64,000 bases of DNA, from positions 4,948,783 through 5,012,782 of the forward strand of contig NZ_CP144164.1 in NCBI RefSeq assembly GCF_037478005.1, read 5' to 3'. Numbering within the stretch: the first letter of the stretch is position 1; each line of letters opens with the position of its first letter. The notes under the pieces were generated by a model. It was not told the DNA's origin. It searched no databases and saw only the letters and a list, made by a program, of their open reading frames with translations. The position numbers were made by a program, and so were the translations under genes. This document shows, one piece after another, positions 8,382 to 16,364 of the stretch. The stretch is from Alteromonas sp. M12. GTDB lineage: Bacteria > Pseudomonadota > Gammaproteobacteria > Enterobacterales > Alteromonadaceae.

Positions 8382-8614
8382 ACTGTATCATTGATTAAAA
8401 TTATTACCCTAGACTAAACCAAACCGCCAGAAAATAACAATTTTTGATGAAGGCTACACTTAACTGGTTTTGATAGAAAAATTAGATATATAAATATTTG
8501 AAATTAATAAAGTCGTTACTCAATTGTGGGAAAAAGCAGTGGTTAAATCGTAGAACTAAGGAAAATTTCTATGTTTACGCTAAACACAGACTTTAAAAGC
8601 CTGTGCGCAATAAC
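8371..8614 (-). other. ORF-less cassette, copy 1 of a duplicated family
   Basis: About 240 bp without a coding frame, colinear with 18841-19083. Blocks such as CCCTAGACTAAACCAAA and TTGATGAAGG are shared exactly. Both copies begin and end at attC cores, so each is a complete cassette. On the minus strand the best conserved block lies close to the next gene and contains TTGTTA and TAGTCT 18 bp apart, a weak promoter-like pair. The stretch 8382-8607 holds no protein gene. Confidence 0.6.
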
Positions 8615-8703
8615 GCCGCGATAAGTGCACAAATATAGCTGGTTATAATGTTGAACGAAGTGAAAACAACCAACTTTATTTCGGTTTGAAGTGCTAGTTA
8701 GCC
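8608..8703 (-). repeat. attC site
   Basis: Cores CAATAAC and GTTAGCC, 96 bp. The interior closely resembles the attC at 23910-24008 (shared ...ATGTTGAACG..AGTGAAAACA..), so cassettes with related attC sites are spread along the array. Confidence 0.8.
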
Positions 8704-9078
8704 GCGCTTATCAACTCTCCATGGTGGATTGAGTCTATTCTCACCAGCCCAGTATAGTTTGATTTTATTACCTGATGGATCGTGCAGTATTGCTTCACGC
8801 CATAAATAACTTTGATCTGTTGGTTGTTGATCAAACTCGATACCAACAGCTTTTAAATCTGATACCCATTGATCTAAATCTTCATGTTCAAAATAAATTA
8901 CTGCACCATTTAAAAAATCACCTGTTTCTAATGAAAGTGAAAAAGTTGAATTTCCATCGGTGCATTCGAACCGGGCATAATGGGGAGTATCTACAATTTG
9001 AGTAAACCCTAGTTTTAAATAAAACTCGGTGGCTTCATCCATGTGTTTAACTGGCAATGTAACTTGATTAAGATTCAC
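8698..9078 (-). CDS. Glyoxalase/bleomycin-resistance (VOC) superfamily protein
   Basis: 126 residues from a GTG at 9078 with AAGGA six bases upstream. A longer frame would run through the attC core at 9105-9111 and is unlikely. The opening NLNQVTLPVKHMDEATEFYLKLGF, then HYARFECTDGNSTFSLSLE and FEHEDLDQWVSDL, and the end ILHDPSGNKIKLYWAGENR, form one VOC module with likely metal ligands His and Glu. The substrate is unknown; cassette VOC proteins are often compared with resistance or detoxification enzymes. The stop lies in the attC core. Confidence 0.85.
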   Translation of the reverse strand: MNLNQVTLPVKHMDEATEFYLKLGFTQIVDTPHYARFECTDGNSTFSLSLETGDFLNGAVIYFEHEDLDQWVSDLKAVGIEFDQQPTDQSYLWREAILHDPSGNKIKLYWAGENRLNPPWRVDKRG

Positions 9079-9104
9079 GGGACTTCCTTGTGCAATTAAC
9101 ACTA

Positions 9105-9201
9105 AGCTAACGGGTAAAAATTCTCTGTTAGAATTTCGACACCCCACAGTATTTTCGGTCCAAGCGGTTCGCGCTGCGAACTACGAGGTCAGCAGTTTGT
9201 A
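9105..9201 (-). repeat. attC site
   Basis: Good core AGCTAAC at 9105-9111. The opposite core GTTTGTA is degenerate. Central arms GCGGTTCGCGCTGCG and flanks pair. It serves the superinfection-immunity-like cassette. Confidence 0.55.
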
Positions 9202-9210
9202 TCCTCTTCA

Positions 9211-9462
9211 CTAATTCTCAGCATTCACTTTATTCGCGTACTTACCAAAAACTTTACCCGTTGTTGCCCAAACCATTACGCCGCCCCATGCTATGACAGA
9301 AAAACCGGCAGGAATACAGGCAAGCAATATGTATTTAAAATGCTTTCGGTTGAAAGCTAGAGCAAGCATTGCAGGAAGAAACCAGAGAATAAAGACTCCA
9401 ATCAATATTAATCCCATAAATACATAGTTGTCACTTGCCAAAATATTATCAATATATTCCAT
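9211..9462 (-). CDS. Superinfection-immunity-like small membrane protein
   Basis: 83 residues with two membrane helices (about 14-36 and 44-68). The pattern LPAMLALAFNRKHFKYILL...AWGGVMVWATTGK resembles the superinfection immunity family (PF14373, T4 Imm-like: LP.I.A.....K ... GW...W..AL.WA). If right, it could block phage DNA entry at the membrane, which would fit a defence role for a cassette. The family call rests on short motifs only. Confidence 0.5.
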   Translation of the reverse strand: MEYIDNILASDNYVFMGLILIGVFILWFLPAMLALAFNRKHFKYILLACIPAGFSVIAWGGVMVWATTGKVFGKYANKVNAEN

Positions 9463-10073
9463 TCTTACTCTCCCCCTAAAATTACCTTTTCTAGATTTAT
9501 GAAATTGACATCAATATCTGAAATTCAAAGTTACTAGTCTTCTTTCTAAGGGATTTATTACAAAATAAACTGAGATATTTTAGACGCTCGGGGAGATTGA
9601 GACATAAGGCTCAACATATTCGGATTTTAAAACGCTTTACCATGATGCACTTGAAAGTATTTTTTACTTAGACACCCATAACATGAAAATAGCCAATGCA
9701 GCAGAATCAACCCGCACAACCTGAGGCTGGCATTCTCATTATTTGCTTTAAAAGTAGGATATTTGAAATTTTAGGGATAAAAATATTGTTCAAACTCAGA
9801 GCAGTAGCTAAGGCTAATCATCGTTCTGGGTTAAAGCAGCTACTTTTTAAACATGGGTGTCTTGTTAAGAACCCCTTTAAACATGGGTGTCTTGTTAAGA
9901 ACCTGGGTGTCTAGTTAAAAACCAAGAACCCTCTTTTTAAACATGGGTGTCTTGTTAAGAACCATGGGTGTCTTGTTAAGAACCCCTTGTTAATAACCAT
10001 GGGTGTCTTGTTAAGAACCCCTTGTTAAGAACCATGGGTGTCTTGTTAAGAACCCTTGTTCAAAAAATGCTAT
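9463..10073. other. Gap with dispersed GGGTGTC repeats, no gene supported
   Basis: No convincing gene. One inverted repeat copy (GACACCC at 9671-9677) is followed by a cluster of direct copies from 9851. The part 9463-9660 is A+T-rich and unrecognised, perhaps a decayed cassette. Confidence 0.5.
9851..10058 (+). repeat. Cluster of seven CATGGGTGTCTTGTTAAGAACC repeats
   Basis: Seven direct copies of GGGTGTCT begin near 9855, 9885, 9904, 9945, 9965, 10001 and 10035, most continuing as TGTTAAGAACC. Separations vary from about 19 to 41 bp, with no unique spacer of constant length. The cluster directly follows the stop of the DUF3592 gene. Confidence 0.85.
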
Positions 10074-10459
10074 TTACGCCTGCAAAGCAATATAAAATGC
10101 TGGTAGGGAAAGAGCGATAAACAGAATACCTAAACCATATCCGTTCCCCTGAGCTAACCGAGCATTGCTCTCATCTCCTATTTCATACAACACTTTCGTA
10201 TTTTGTCCTATCGGTATTACCTGAGTGCTAAATGTTGTTTTAGATGTAACTTCATAGGTTTTACCGCTAACTCTATATTCAAAGCAGGGCCTGTACATTG
10301 TTCGTTTACGGTTAGCATTTTCTTTGTATTGGAGTTCATCATATCGGAGTATTTTGCCGTAGGTTTTTAGGGCTTTGTTATTAAAGCGGTAATAATCAAA
10401 CAAAATAAACCCACCTAGTCCTCCAAAAAAACACCGGCTATCAATGGAACAATAGTCAT
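10074..10459 (-). pseudogene. DUF3592-like membrane protein, frameshifted in a T7 run
   Basis: From the ATG at 10459, preceded by AAAGGAGCTCAT, the frame reads MTIVPLIAGVF and then hits a stop. The remaining 109 residues lie in the next frame. Adding one T to the seven-T run at 10425-10431 (A7 on the plus strand) would give ...AGVFFGGLGGFILFDYY, a sensible first membrane helix leading into the conserved RYDELQYKENANRKRTMYRP, FEYRVSGKTYEVTSK and VLYEIGDESNARL parts typical of DUF3592. A second helix ends the protein. It could be a true mutation, phase variation, slippage or a sequencing error. Confidence 0.75.
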
Positions 10460-10519
10460 ATGAGCTCCTTTATAAAAAGAACGCCTAAGAAGTTCAGTTT
10501 TGAAACGCAACACCCGCTT

Positions 10520-10636
10520 AACCACAGCATATATAGAGTCACGGCAAGTAATTACAGCTATTTCAGCAACGCATAAAACAACGTCTAGACCAGCTTTAAG
10601 CCCATTTTGAGGGCCTGTGAAAACGAAAATTTTCAT
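10520..10636 (-). pseudogene. Relic of a yefM-type antitoxin gene
   Basis: The frame MKIFVFTGPQNGLKAGLDVV ... VITCRDSIYAVV aligns with the intact YefM at 21683 (MRIVSFTEARNGLKAVLDNV ... VITRRDSEDAVV), with several key changes and no C-terminal half. Similarity stops after about 38 residues at an attC-like remnant (AACGCCTAAG...GCTTAACC). The upstream DNA also resembles the intact operon's operator region (CACATTATAT; TGTGCA). No toxin gene follows. This is a dead copy of the toxin-antitoxin cassette. Confidence 0.65.
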
Positions 10637-10639
10637 AAT

Positions 10640-11005
10640 TCGTTCCACTTACACATTATATTGCCCAAATGGAGCACAATTAACAATCATGCACACAATG
10701 CTGTGCACAAACGAGCTATGACTGCAAAGCTTCCAAACTACGGAAAAACACCGAACGCTTTGGTGCAGCGCCTGTGAGTGATGTTGATAGTCCCAGGCTA
10801 AAGTGGATAGTGTCGATTTTTACTGGGGAATATGAAAAACATTTGCACTGAAAAGGCGTGCTAATAAACACTAATTTGTTTCAGTTTTCTTGACTTATCT
10901 CCTCAGAGTGAACAAGGTAATGTATAACGCGCTTGCATCATTCGATTAATTCAGTACTGGAAGAGAAATTAAGCGCTCTCAACAAATAATATCAAGGATG
11001 CTTAC
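10640..11005. other. Upstream region of the S9 peptidase gene
   Basis: No gene seen. The first 100 bp resemble the yefM operator region. Near 10922 a possible attC half (GTATAACGCGCTT ... AAGCGC) occurs without a matching GTTRRRY core. The rest should hold the plus-strand promoter of the peptidase gene; AAGGATG precedes its ATG. Confidence 0.4.
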
Positions 11006-12937
11006 ATGTTTTTAAAACGTATAAAGACTTCTCTAGCTTTGGCCAGTTTAGTATTCGCATTGAGTGCGTGCCAGCAGGCACCAGAAAACTCAGGAATCAC
11101 GCCAGAAACTGCCACAAATAAAACCGATGATTTTAAAACCTATGACGCAGCTTCATTTTTTGCGACTACGTCAATGTATGGATCGTCTATCAGTCATGAT
11201 GGAAGCGCAGTATTAGTTAGCAGTGATGAGTCTGGTATTTACAATGCCTATCGAATACCACTAGATGGCTCTGAAAAACAAGCACTGACAAAATCTACAA
11301 CGGATTCTACCTATGCTGAGAGTTGGTTTCCAAAAGACGACCGCATTATTGTATCCGCAGATTTAGGTGGTAACGAGCTTAATCACGTTTACGTACGTGA
11401 GCTTGATGGCAAACTCGTCGACTTAACACCAGGTGAAGCATTACGAGCTGAGTTCTTTGGCTGGCACGAAAACCAAGACCATTTTTATGTGCTAACTACG
11501 GAGCGGGACCCGCGTTTCTTTGACTTGTATTTGTACTCAACAAAAGACTATAGCCGTGAAATGATTTTTCAGAATGACGCCGGCTTTGACTTAAAAGATG
11601 TGAGTAAAGATGCAAACTGGCTCGCACTAGCCAAAGCTAATTCAAGTGCAGATTCTGATATTTTCCTCGTCGATTTGAGTCAAGAAACGGCAACTCCTAA
11701 GCTGATCGCAGGTGATGAAGAAGAGTCAATTGCTTATTCTATTTATACCTTTTCAGCGGACAACGAGCGTTTATTATATGGCTCAAACAAAGGTAGCGAG
11801 TTCACCCATGTTATGAATTACAGCCTAACCGATGGTTCGCATAGTGTTGATTTTGAAGCTGATTGGGATGTGATATTTAGCTACTTTTCGAAAAACGGAA
11901 AATACCAAGTTAATGGCATCAACCAAGACGCACAAACGGTATTGAGCATCACTGAAGTCGCCACTGGCAAAGAGGTGACTATGCCAACGCTTCCCCCTGG
12001 CGATCTCAGAGGTGTTAACTTTACTGCAGATGAAACAGAAATGGTGTTTTACCTAAACTCAGACACGTCGCCATCGAATCTTTATCATCACAAAATTGGT
12101 TCAGATAAGGTGGTGCAATTAAGTAATAACGGCAACCCAAAGATTAAACAAGCGCACTTGGTCGCGGGCGAAACCCGGCGTTTCAAAAGCTTTGATGGTT
12201 TAGAAATTCCGGGAATTTTATACAAACCCAAACAAGCAGAAACCGAAAAAGTGCCCGCAATAGTGTGGATACACGGTGGCCCAGGCGGACAATCACGATT
12301 TGGTTATTCCGCGATGATCCAGCATCTAGTAAATAACGGCTACGCCATTTTTATGATCAATAATCGCGGCTCTAGCGGTTATGGAAAGACATTTTTTCAC
12401 CTAGATGATAAGCGTCATGGTGAAGATGACTTACAAGATGTCGTTTACAACAAGAAATATTTACAAAGCTTGGATTGGGTAGACGAAAACAAAATAGGGG
12501 TTATGGGGGGCTCTTATGGCGGCTTTTTAACAATGGCGGCAATGACCTTTACCCAAGAGTTTGATGTTGGCATAAATATAGTGGGGGTCACTAACTGGGT
12601 GCGCACACTTGAAAGTATACCGCCGTATTGGGAAGCATTTAAACAAGCTTTGTATGATGAGATGGGGGACCCGGCGACAGATAAAAAACGCTTACATAGT
12701 ATTTCGCCGGTATTCTTCGGTCACCAAGTGACCAAGCCAGTTTTAGTGGTACAGGGTGCCAACGACCCTCGCGTGTTGCAAGTTGAGAGTGACGATATGG
12801 TCGCGGCCATTCGTGAGGCAGGCAATCACGTGGAATACGTATTGTTTGAAGACGAAGGACATGGTTTTAGTAAGAAAGAAAACCGCATTGTTGCCTCTGA
12901 GCGCTACCTTAAGTTCTTAAAAGAATTTTTGAACTAA
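11006..12937 (+). CDS. S9 family prolyl oligopeptidase-like lipoprotein
   Basis: 643 residues. The signal ends in the lipobox FALSAC, so the enzyme is anchored to a membrane facing the periplasm. Residues about 50-390 form the beta-propeller (WD40/TolB-like repeats, e.g. SYSIYTFSADNERLLYGSNKG). The C-terminal alpha/beta hydrolase has the nucleophile GGSYGGFLTM, the acid in QGANDPRV and the histidine in EGHGF. It should cleave short peptides, possibly after proline or as a dipeptidyl/acylaminoacyl peptidase. It is the only large gene on the plus strand within the array and must use its own promoter. Its size is unusual for a cassette gene. Confidence 0.92.
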   Translation: MFLKRIKTSLALASLVFALSACQQAPENSGITPETATNKTDDFKTYDAASFFATTSMYGSSISHDGSAVLVSSDESGIYNAYRIPLDGSEKQALTKSTTDSTYAESWFPKDDRIIVSADLGGNELNHVYVRELDGKLVDLTPGEALRAEFFGWHENQDHFYVLTTERDPRFFDLYLYSTKDYSREMIFQNDAGFDLKDVSKDANWLALAKANSSADSDIFLVDLSQETATPKLIAGDEEESIAYSIYTFSADNERLLYGSNKGSEFTHVMNYSLTDGSHSVDFEADWDVIFSYFSKNGKYQVNGINQDAQTVLSITEVATGKEVTMPTLPPGDLRGVNFTADETEMVFYLNSDTSPSNLYHHKIGSDKVVQLSNNGNPKIKQAHLVAGETRRFKSFDGLEIPGILYKPKQAETEKVPAIVWIHGGPGGQSRFGYSAMIQHLVNNGYAIFMINNRGSSGYGKTFFHLDDKRHGEDDLQDVVYNKKYLQSLDWVDENKIGVMGGSYGGFLTMAAMTFTQEFDVGINIVGVTNWVRTLESIPPYWEAFKQALYDEMGDPATDKKRLHSISPVFFGHQVTKPVLVVQGANDPRVLQVESDDMVAAIREAGNHVEYVLFEDEGHGFSKKENRIVASERYLKFLKEFLN

Positions 12938-12949
12938 ACTGTCTGTTGG

Positions 12950-12979
12950 ATAGCGTTCCTACATTTATGGGAACGCTAT
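12950..12979. terminator. Hairpin between convergent genes
   Basis: ATAGCGTTCC and GGAACGCTAT form a perfect 10-bp stem with a 10-nt loop between the stops of the S9 peptidase gene and the opposing membrane-protein gene. There is no clear T run, so efficient intrinsic termination is uncertain. Confidence 0.5.
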
Positions 12980-13383
12980 ACCCATCCTCTGAGCTTCGCT
13001 GCAATAAAGGGGGCAAAGGCCGTTACTGTGAGAACAACGGGCCATATATTGCCATCCTTGAATGTATAGGCTGCAAATAAATCGTTTAATGACTTGCCTT
13101 GCCAAAGTCCGAATGAAAACTCAAAAGCAAGTGTAAGAAGCAGCCATCCAACACCGATAATACACAGCACCCGAAGGCTACGAGTATTTAGCCATGGAAG
13201 GGAAAAATACGCCACGCCGACGATTAGAGCCGAGAGCAGCAAACCGCTAAGCACAAGTGCGGACCAGGAGCCGAAATTCGGCACGAATACCGATTCACGA
13301 AGCACCCCATTAGCAACGGCTAGCACCAAGATACCAATCCAAATGACGAAAGCCTTTACAGCAACTGTGAGCAGCATTTCCAA
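12976..13383 (-). CDS. Small polytopic membrane protein (cassette gene)
   Basis: 135 residues with four predicted membrane helices (about 5-25, 40-62, 72-92, 112-132). No recognised motif. The start ATG lies just after the GTCTAAC core of the attC at 13394, as expected for a cassette. It ends inside the hairpin shared with the convergent peptidase gene, and no attC separates the two, so both may be in one large cassette. Function unknown. Confidence 0.7.
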   Translation of the reverse strand: MEMLLTVAVKAFVIWIGILVLAVANGVLRESVFVPNFGSWSALVLSGLLLSALIVGVAYFSLPWLNTRSLRVLCIIGVGWLLLTLAFEFSFGLWQGKSLNDLFAAYTFKDGNIWPVVLTVTAFAPFIAAKLRGWV

Positions 13384-13393
13384 CCCTCCTAGC

Positions 13394-13450
13394 GTCTAAC
13401 GCTAAGCTCAAGCGCCCCATTAGCGGTCTTCTTGGAGCGCTTTGTTAGAC
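13394..13450 (-). repeat. attC site, shortest and most perfect
   Basis: Cores GTCTAAC and GTTAGAC are exact reverse complements, 57 bp in total, with inner arms AAGCTCAAGCGCC... / ...GGAGCGC. This is the minimal canonical attC size. Confidence 0.9.
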
Positions 13451-14395
13451 TTATTTAATTGTTTTTCGCAGTAAAACTAAATTATCTAATACCAGATTAG
13501 ACGACCAAATAAACTCGGCATCTGCACCTTTTGTATCAAATACATCCAAGAAATTCATGAATGATTTTTTGTTTTTTACACCAACGGTATCATTAGTATA
13601 AGTTAAAGCTGCAGGCCATGAACTGTCATCAAACTCAGGTTTCATCCAGTTTTTATCAACTGCCCAATGGGCTGCAGACGTTTTATTTGCATCAGTTACT
13701 TTCTGCTTGTCACAAGCTGAACTATCGCGCACAGAGTGTTCTATTACCAAGCAATCTCGATTAACGATGGGGGAGGTATAAAAAGTTTGAGCTTTCCAAC
13801 TATTGTCTGTAATAGCTACAGTCTGGCCTTTTGCGTCTTGAAAATGGGCTACTAAGCCGCCATCGCCAGCATGAAATATAGAGCCACGATTGTCTTCCAT
13901 TCCTAAGCCAAGTGTTTCTTCCCAGTCCACCATCTTTATAGCGATAGTTAACGGCCGATCCGCTTTAAAACGCACAACACTAGAGTTAAATGGGGTGAAA
14001 ACAACGGGATCGGCAGCAATTAGAATTCCGTTTATGTATAGCTCAAAATAATTGTCGGGAAATATATAAGCCATGAATTCCTCTGTACCTCCCGCATCAA
14101 TAACTGGCACATCGTTTAGCTCTAATTCATCGAGTGATTTTAATTCCTTGCCCCCACATTGGTTAAACAGATCTGCTGCTTTAGGAGCTTTTTCATAGTT
14201 ATTTTCTGCAGGTACAATCCACACTTTTCCATCTTCTGATTTGATTTCTCCAACAGCGCTAGGACGAGATTTTCCACCACAATCAATCAAGCCCGCATGC
14301 GTTTGAGTTGCAGGACCCATGGTAAAAGTTGGTTGTTCTGCCATAACCGTTGCGGTTAAAAATACAGCCACAAAGATAAGCGAATTTTTTTTCAT
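13451..14395 (-). CDS. Exported protein of unknown function, long cassette gene
   Basis: 314 residues from the ATG at 14395 (AAGGACAAATT upstream). The signal peptide MKKNSLIFVAVFLTATVMA precedes a cysteine-containing, mostly beta chain. Two segments (YIFPDNYFELYINGILIAAD and TIAIKMVDWEETLGLG) look like the beta-sandwich of galactose-binding-like domains, but I cannot name a family. Paired cysteines (LIDCGGK, FNQCGGK, NRDCLV, SSACDK) suggest periplasmic disulfides. It runs directly into the attC at 13394-13450. Confidence 0.75.
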   Translation of the reverse strand: MKKNSLIFVAVFLTATVMAEQPTFTMGPATQTHAGLIDCGGKSRPSAVGEIKSEDGKVWIVPAENNYEKAPKAADLFNQCGGKELKSLDELELNDVPVIDAGGTEEFMAYIFPDNYFELYINGILIAADPVVFTPFNSSVVRFKADRPLTIAIKMVDWEETLGLGMEDNRGSIFHAGDGGLVAHFQDAKGQTVAITDNSWKAQTFYTSPIVNRDCLVIEHSVRDSSACDKQKVTDANKTSAAHWAVDKNWMKPEFDDSSWPAALTYTNDTVGVKNKKSFMNFLDVFDTKGADAEFIWSSNLVLDNLVLLRKTIK

Positions 14396-14528
14396 AATTT
14401 GTCCTTTAATCAAAAATCAGGCAATATTTTTGCTTGACATAGCTTATGTCAATTTTACGTTTCTAAAGAAACACTATTGGTAGCATTTACTACAATGAAT
14501 GGCGTACTGACTTGGAATTCTAACACCC

Positions 14529-14629
14529 GCATAACGAGCAGTAATATGTAGGCTATAATACCAAGCGGAGGGAACCTAGGTGTTATTGTCCCAGTAACCG
14601 AAGGGAGTGAGTTAATGCGTTTGTTGTTC
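14529..14629 (-). repeat. attC site
   Basis: Cores GCATAAC and GTTGTTC (degenerate), 101 bp, with the usual central GTCCCAG... loop motif shared with other attC sites here. Confidence 0.6.
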
Positions 14630-14634
14630 AGCAA

Positions 14635-15000
14635 CTAACTCTGAGTGTTTGCTTTTTGAAAGAAAAACCATCCTGTGACTACAACTGCACCAACGACAAC
14701 AGAATATATTGGCATTTCAAAAAAAAACATATTCATGGTTCGCTGACCGACATGTTCTGTTTTTGATACCCAAAATAAACCTACAAAGCAAAGAACTAAC
14801 CAAGGTAAGACAGCGATATTGAGGCGTACTATAAAATTACCGAGGGCATACTTAAACTGAAACCAAATAGCAATTGCTGGAACGACTAAAAGCCCACCAA
14901 ACCAAAATAGAATATTACCTAGTCCGATGTGATAAGCACATAAAATAGCCGAACTTGAAACGACTAAATTAATACTATTTTGTTTAAATATTTCGCCCAT
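14635..15000 (-). CDS. Four-helix membrane protein of unknown function
   Basis: 121 residues, four hydrophobic segments (about 10-30, 33-50, 62-80, 98-115). No conserved motif that I recognise. It sits between two attC sites as a single-gene cassette. Small polytopic proteins are frequent cassette cargo. Confidence 0.65.
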   Translation of the reverse strand: MGEIFKQNSINLVVSSSAILCAYHIGLGNILFWFGGLLVVPAIAIWFQFKYALGNFIVRLNIAVLPWLVLCFVGLFWVSKTEHVGQRTMNMFFFEMPIYSVVVGAVVVTGWFFFQKANTQS

Positions 15001-15022
15001 ACTTCCTTGCTGTTTAACTTTT

Positions 15023-15106
15023 AATTAACGGGCGCAGGCTCGTGGGGCATAATGACCAAGCCGCCTGCCTATTTGTGTCCCAACCCGCGCAGCGGCAGAC
15101 TTATTT
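15023..15106 (-). repeat. attC site
   Basis: Cores AATTAAC and CTTATTT (degenerate), 84 bp, interior GGGCGCAGGCTCGTGGGGCA resembling the attC at 20305-20412. Confidence 0.6.
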
Positions 15107-15107
15107 T

Positions 15108-15365
15108 TTAGTGATGCACGCCCAATTCAGAACGACTTTTCAATTTGTTAACGCAGCGTTTAAAAACAGATAAAGATGTAATTCCACCACAAATGATTCC
15201 GATTTGGGGAATGGATAGTTCAATTTCCCCCAAAACGAGCATTCTTCCAAGTGTTGAACCGAGCACAAAAACAGCTGCCATAAAAACGACGATAGCAATA
15301 ACTAACATTGACCACGTCGCAGCTTTTCTCCATTTATACATACTCAGTATTTCCATAGAATCCAC
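15108..15365 (-). CDS. Small membrane protein (second gene of a two-gene cassette)
   Basis: 85 residues with two membrane helices (about 17-40 and 50-67) and a basic C-terminal tail (KRCVNKLKSRSELG). Only 19 bp separate it from the preceding gene and no attC lies between them, so the two small membrane proteins share a cassette and may act together. No family recognised. Confidence 0.6.
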   Translation of the reverse strand: MDSMEILSMYKWRKAATWSMLVIAIVVFMAAVFVLGSTLGRMLVLGEIELSIPQIGIICGGITSLSVFKRCVNKLKSRSELGVHH

Positions 15366-15384
15366 TTAAGTACATAACAGTATC

Positions 15385-15627
15385 TTATATGGCATTATGA
15401 TTTACCCACCTACTAGATAGTATTGGTATAACAAAACCGCCAAAGAACAATAAGAGCACCGAAAAAAAAGTAGCATTGAACACCAAAGGTACGCTAGCAA
15501 TTAAAACATAAGCCAAAAGAATCTTTGCCTTCCATTGTTTAGAACCTGCTCCTTTCACAAACCACACGAATAAGATTGTCAAAGACAAAATGGAAACAGG
15601 TATAACAAATATCAAACCCTCATTCAT
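15385..15627 (-). CDS. Small membrane protein (first gene of a two-gene cassette)
   Basis: 80 residues, two or three hydrophobic helices (about 4-25, 35-70), ending in RWVNHNAI. The ATG follows AAGGTAAATTGAT just after the presumed attC core ATTCAAC. It is paired with the next small membrane protein. No family recognised. Confidence 0.6.
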   Translation of the reverse strand: MNEGLIFVIPVSILSLTILFVWFVKGAGSKQWKAKILLAYVLIASVPLVFNATFFSVLLLFFGGFVIPILSSRWVNHNAI

Positions 15628-15641
15628 ATCAATTTACCTTG

Positions 15642-15709
15642 ATTCAACCTTTGCCATATAATGCAAAGGAGGTCCAGTTAGCTTGCTGGCGATTTTTGAT
15701 GGTCTTATT
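15642..15709 (-). repeat. Degenerate attC
   Basis: Core ATTCAAC at 15642-15648 is where the two-gene cassette should begin. The opposite core CTTATTA is weak. The position between two cassette genes supports an attC. Confidence 0.4.
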
Positions 15710-15725
15710 AAGTAATTTTTCAACT

Positions 15726-16142
15726 CTAGTCAATTTTGCTAATTTGAAGCTCTTCTTCAACTAAAGTAAGCCGTAACTGAAGAGGAGGCTCCTTGCTGTA
15801 CTCAAGAATCGACTGGATTAAAAATTCTAAATCTTCACTAGGCACCTCAAAATTTTCTAGGTAGAACAGGTACCCAGCCAGATCTGATTTCGATAACTGA
15901 CTACTTCCAATTAAGAGAACTTTTTTATTGTTCAGTAGTGATCTACTATCTAATGGAGCGTGGCCAATAAATGGTGACAAACCTTCAACTTCTTTGAGCG
16001 TCGGGATAGACTGAAACTTCTCCTGATAAATTGCGATATGGTAGTCATCCCTATTGAAATCTAGTAACCGAAACAACGTTATCTCACCATCTTCATCAGA
16101 GATACTTGCATAATAGCCACCCCAAGAAATTTCTATATCCAC
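15726..16142 (-). CDS. Soluble protein of unknown function (cassette gene)
   Basis: 138 residues from a GTG. The chain is acidic, without signal or membrane helix. The opening MDIEISWGGYYASISDEDGEITLFRLLDFNRDDYHIA and the size recall small immunity-type proteins, but no motif allows a call. It is bounded by an attC at 16222 and a degenerate one at 15642. Confidence 0.65.
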   Translation of the reverse strand: MDIEISWGGYYASISDEDGEITLFRLLDFNRDDYHIAIYQEKFQSIPTLKEVEGLSPFIGHAPLDSRSLLNNKKVLLIGSSQLSKSDLAGYLFYLENFEVPSEDLEFLIQSILEYSKEPPLQLRLTLVEEELQISKID

Positions 16143-16221
16143 AACTATGTACTCTCTTATTTTTTTCCGTATTAATTTTGCGTGCGAGCAAAGTAATGGA
16201 CATCCATGACTTCTTTAACAT

Positions 16222-16338
16222 GCCTAACGATTTGCATATGGGGTACAGGCTCACTGGCTATACTTACATAGAATGAGCCTAACTAACGAGTATGCGTCCC
16301 AATGAGCGCAGCGAATGAACACATTGTGTTTGTTATGT
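16222..16338 (-). repeat. attC site
   Basis: Cores GCCTAAC and GTTATGT, 117 bp, with paired arms CTCACTGGCTATACTTA and ...TGAGCCTAACTAACGAG. A GGATGTC-type repeat copy (inverted) lies just outside near 16199. Confidence 0.75.
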
Positions 16339-16364
16339 TTTTATTTTGCCAAATATCATTTTGG

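Noticed and set aside
9851..10058. CRISPR array
   Set aside because: The repeats are direct and similar, but spacings vary from about 19 to 41 bp, inter-repeat sequence is itself repetitive, and no cas gene is near.
10415..10648. A single 77-residue protein
   Set aside because: The frame fuses the yefM relic by chance with the real start of the DUF3592 gene; the ribosome site at 10459 and the downstream frame show these are separate.
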